Shown: piece after piece, positions 61,991 through 64,000 of the stretch | Layout of the letters: each line of letters opens with the position of its first letter | Position numbering within the stretch: position 1 is the first letter of the stretch | From: an uncultured Pseudoteredinibacter sp. | Lineage (GTDB): Bacteria > Pseudomonadota > Gammaproteobacteria > Pseudomonadales > Cellvibrionaceae | Assembly: GCF_947502065.1 (NCBI RefSeq) | Contig: NZ_CANMYE010000001.1 | Span: forward strand, 434,001 to 498,000 | Reading direction: 5' to 3' | DNA: 64,000 nt | Translations under genes and position numbers: made by a program | The notes under the pieces: generated by a model | Told to the model about the DNA's origin: nothing | The model's database searches: none | What the model saw: the letters and a program-made list of their open reading frames with translations, nothing else

Positions 61991-63192
61991 GCTCCTGCTG
62001 TTCAAGTAAAAATAAATCTGGCGCTGCGGAAGTTAGCCCAGCTGAAGAGACAGCTGCCCAAAGCAGTTGCTGTGGGACTAAACCGGCAGCTCCCAGTACT
62101 TGCTGCCCCAGTGAACCGCAAGAAGCGCTGAGTAGTTGCTGCGAGCAAGCCGCTGATCAGCCCGATTGGTTTTTGCGCATATGTCTGGTTTTAGTACTGT
62201 TCTTCTACAGCTTAAATCTATCTGATTGGGTTTATGATTTAGGTATTGAGGAGAGCTTTGTATGGTCCTTATCCCCGGCGCTCGGAATAATGGCCGATAC
62301 GGTGTATGAATTAATCAATACGATGTGGTTCAGTGTTGTATTGGCGGCCTTGTTTGTCGGCTTTTTAGCAAAAATACCCCAAAGCTTTGTCTTATCGATA
62401 TTGGGTAAAGGGGGCAGTATTAATGGCTTGGGCCGCGCTACCGTAGCGGGCGTGCTAATGGATTTATGCAGCCACGGTATTTTAATGGTGGCCATGCAGC
62501 TATACCGCAAAGGCGCCAGCCTAGGGCAGGTGATGGCCTTTTTGGTGGCAAGTCCTTGGAATTCGCTTTCTTTGACATTGATTCTAATCGCCTTAATTGG
62601 CTGGGAGTGGACCCTAGCATTTATCGGTTTATCGATGATCTTAGCGTTTATTACCGGATATCTTTTCGACCTCCTAAGTCGCCGAGGGACTTTGCCCGAG
62701 AACCCCTATTCGGCAGAGTTGGAGGAGGGCTTTGAGTTTTGGCCAGAGGCCAAGCGCCAGTGGGGCGAGCTGCGTATTGATAAAGCTTGGTGGCTAAGTG
62801 TTTGGGAAGAAGCCTTGGCTGGCTCTAAAATGGTTGTGCGCTGGCTGTTATTTGGAGTCCTGCTTGCAGCTTTGATCAGGGGCTTTGTCAGCCTAGATGA
62901 CTTCCAGCAATATTTTGGTCCGAGCTTAATCGGCTTGGGGGCTACTTTACTGGCAGCGACTATTATTGAAGTTTGCTCAGAAGGCTCCACTCCAATAGCC
63001 GCTGATTTAATGACAAGAGCGAATGCTCCTGGCAATAGCTTTGCGTTTTTAATGACGGGTGTTGCGACGGACTATACCGAGGTGATGGTAATTAAAGACA
63101 CTATGAAGAGCTGGAAAACGGCTTTGTTTTTACCGCTTCTGTGTGTGCCTCAGGTGGTGGTAGTTGCTGTAATTCTCAATCAGTTTAGCTAG
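61987..63192 (+). CDS. ArsP/DUF318-family permease with cysteine-pair N-terminus
   Basis: A 401-residue permease. A hydrophilic N-terminus of about 55 residues carries four Cys-Cys pairs (SSCCSS, SSCCGT, STCCPS, SSCCEQ) at spacings of about 10-25. About nine hydrophobic helices follow with ArsP/PF03773 features (GVLMDLCSHGILMVAMQLY, VASPWNSLSL, ATIIEVCSEGSTPIAADL, TGVATDYTEVMVIKDT). Members export organoarsenicals or metal ions. The Cys pairs probably hand soft metal ions to the pore. It overlaps the CueR-type gene. Confidence 0.85.
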   Translation: MSSCCSSKNKSGAAEVSPAEETAAQSSCCGTKPAAPSTCCPSEPQEALSSCCEQAADQPDWFLRICLVLVLFFYSLNLSDWVYDLGIEESFVWSLSPALGIMADTVYELINTMWFSVVLAALFVGFLAKIPQSFVLSILGKGGSINGLGRATVAGVLMDLCSHGILMVAMQLYRKGASLGQVMAFLVASPWNSLSLTLILIALIGWEWTLAFIGLSMILAFITGYLFDLLSRRGTLPENPYSAELEEGFEFWPEAKRQWGELRIDKAWWLSVWEEALAGSKMVVRWLLFGVLLAALIRGFVSLDDFQQYFGPSLIGLGATLLAATIIEVCSEGSTPIAADLMTRANAPGNSFAFLMTGVATDYTEVMVIKDTMKSWKTALFLPLLCVPQVVVVAVILNQFS

Positions 63193-63282
63193 GGCCAGTT
63201 ATAGCCTGTTAGGTAAGGGTAGTTAAGAGCAGAATAAATGTCAGCTTTCGCCCTGTGATTTACTGCCGCTTCAAACCAATAT

Positions 63283-63303
63283 GGGGCCACTCGAGCCCCT
63301 TTG
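63283..63303 (+). terminator. Weak hairpin between the permease and panE-like genes
   Basis: Stem GGGGC/GCCCC with a 7-base loop followed by TTTG, 91 bases after the permease stop. A short stem and short T-run make it a weak candidate. Confidence 0.4.
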
Positions 63304-63369
63304 TAAGCTTTAGCACTGCTTTATAAGCCCCAACCAAATAAGATAATAAGAACTAAGGCCAAAAACACT

Positions 63370-64000
63370 ATGAGTCAGCCCCAAAATTCTAATCCGCCTC
63401 CTAAGCAGTTCCCTGAAGGCAGCAAAATTGTTGTGGCAGGGGCAGGCAGTATTGGTTGCTTTGTTGGTGGGCTTTTGGCGGCCCAAGGGCATAAAGTGTG
63501 TCTTTGGGGGCGAGCAAGAATAATTGATGCCATTCAAGAAAAGGGCTTGCAACTCAGTGATGGTGACGGCCTAGATATCAAACTTGCAGCAGAACAGCTG
63601 GAGCTGAGTACAGATGCCAGCTGCTTGGCCCAAGCCGATATTGTTTTATTAGCCGCTAAAAGCTTGGTAACAGAAGAAATAGCAAAAGATATTGCACTGC
63701 ATGCGCCCAAACAGGCGGTTGTTTTAAGTCTTCAGAACGGAATAAGAAATCCTGCAATTCTGCGAGAACATTTAGAGCAAAAAGTTTTCGCGACCATGAT
63801 CCCTTTCAATGTTGTTCATAGTGAAGGCAATCGATTTCATAGGGCGACATTTAGTGCTGAACTGATGATGGAATGGCAGCCAGCTTTGGCCAAGTTCTTG
63901 AGTGGTGAGTACATCAACTTTAAACCGCTGGAGCAATTTAATGAAATTGCTTGGGGCAAGCTACTGCTCAATATTAATAATGCCGTCAATGCTCTGGGTG
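63370..64000 (+). CDS. panE: 2-dehydropantoate 2-reductase-like protein, 3' end missing
   Basis: Begins at the ATG at 63370 and runs off the right edge after 210 codons. The Rossmann motif KIVVAGAGSIGCFVGGLLA (residues 18-36) and a later conserved stretch (SLQNGIRN, then WGKLLLNINNAVNALG) match ketopantoate reductase, which makes pantoate for coenzyme A with NADPH. An N-terminal tail of about 15 Pro/Asn-rich residues is unusual. The C-terminal half with the catalytic Lys region's partner is outside the window. Confidence 0.85.
   Translation, partial: MSQPQNSNPPPKQFPEGSKIVVAGAGSIGCFVGGLLAAQGHKVCLWGRARIIDAIQEKGLQLSDGDGLDIKLAAEQLELSTDASCLAQADIVLLAAKSLVTEEIAKDIALHAPKQAVVLSLQNGIRNPAILREHLEQKVFATMIPFNVVHSEGNRFHRATFSAELMMEWQPALAKFLSGEYINFKPLEQFNEIAWGKLLLNINNAVNALG

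Noticed and set aside
61987..62160. Cys-Cys pairs as a metallothionein
   Set aside because: The pairs are in frame with and lead directly into the permease helices; they are its N-terminal domain, not a separate gene.

Overview
The window is a chromosomal stretch of a Gram-negative gammaproteobacterium. Supporting evidence: outer-membrane proteins (a TonB-dependent receptor, a TolC-type channel, an OmpA-family lipoprotein), a cyanide-insensitive type bd oxidase, and a housekeeping block whose order matches the Pseudomonas one (DUF3108-purN-purM, then DUF2066-hda, then DUF2069-wrbA-arsC-yihY-tlpA). Moderate base composition, NhaA, several peptidases and an acyl-CoA dehydrogenase cluster would suit a marine Pseudomonadales/Cellvibrionales-type heterotroph. 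That placement is inference; no rRNA or tRNA gene was seen.

Layout. 1-4530: end of a VPS10/BNR propeller protein, a MerR regulator divergent from a thiopurine-methyltransferase-like gene, a PEP-mutase/ICL-family enzyme, and several copies of a GGGGTCAG palindrome. 4561-17030: slyD, DUF3108, purN, purM, DUF2066, hda, a secreted two-lobed aspartyl protease, sppA, DUF2069, wrbA, arsC, yihY and a TlpA lipoprotein. 17218-23373: TonB receptor, small fibronectin-III-like protein, GbsR/MarR regulator and cioAB. 23419-30330: two SDRs, quinone reductase, APH kinase, acyl-CoA dehydrogenase and histidine phosphatase, divergent from a LysR gene. 30436-39946: two-component system with a membrane-anchored DJ-1/PfpI protein, ABC ATPase, LysE exporter, alpha/beta hydrolase, nhaA, HD hydrolase, ThrE-type exporter and a lipoprotein. 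39981-45869: three inverted-repeat elements around a divergent peptidase pair (M1 aminopeptidase and DPP-IV-like S9) and a GNAT. 45907-53780: TetR, Tat amidase, GNAT, a GntR-ABC-permease operon, a diguanylate cyclase and an OmpA lipoprotein. 54031-63192: metal region with a His-rich CzcI-like protein, a CzcCBA-type RND pump, two small unknown genes, and a CueR-type regulator overlapping a cysteine-pair-rich ArsP-family permease. 63370-end: start of a panE-like gene.

How the genes work together. purM and purN supply two purine steps. Hda turns DnaA off after initiation. The GbsR-like regulator sits under a striking 38-bp dyad and probably governs itself and cioAB. The minus-strand acyl-CoA cluster looks like a fatty- or branched-acid catabolic unit controlled by the divergent LysR protein. 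The RND operon has the DFG...DGA signature of the Zn/Co/Cd type, while the neighbouring regulator has the residues of a monovalent Cu/Ag/Au sensor, so the two efflux units probably answer different metals.

The most interesting items are the CueR-linked ArsP permease with four Cys-Cys pairs, the covarying GGGGTCAG palindrome family (including a 68-bp hairpin and two copies absorbed into coding sequence), the family of 160-170 bp inverted-repeat elements, and the tandem-DTG secreted protease. No CRISPR array, prophage or transposase gene was found. Start positions were adjusted where a ribosome-binding site, signal peptide or family N-terminus favoured an internal codon.
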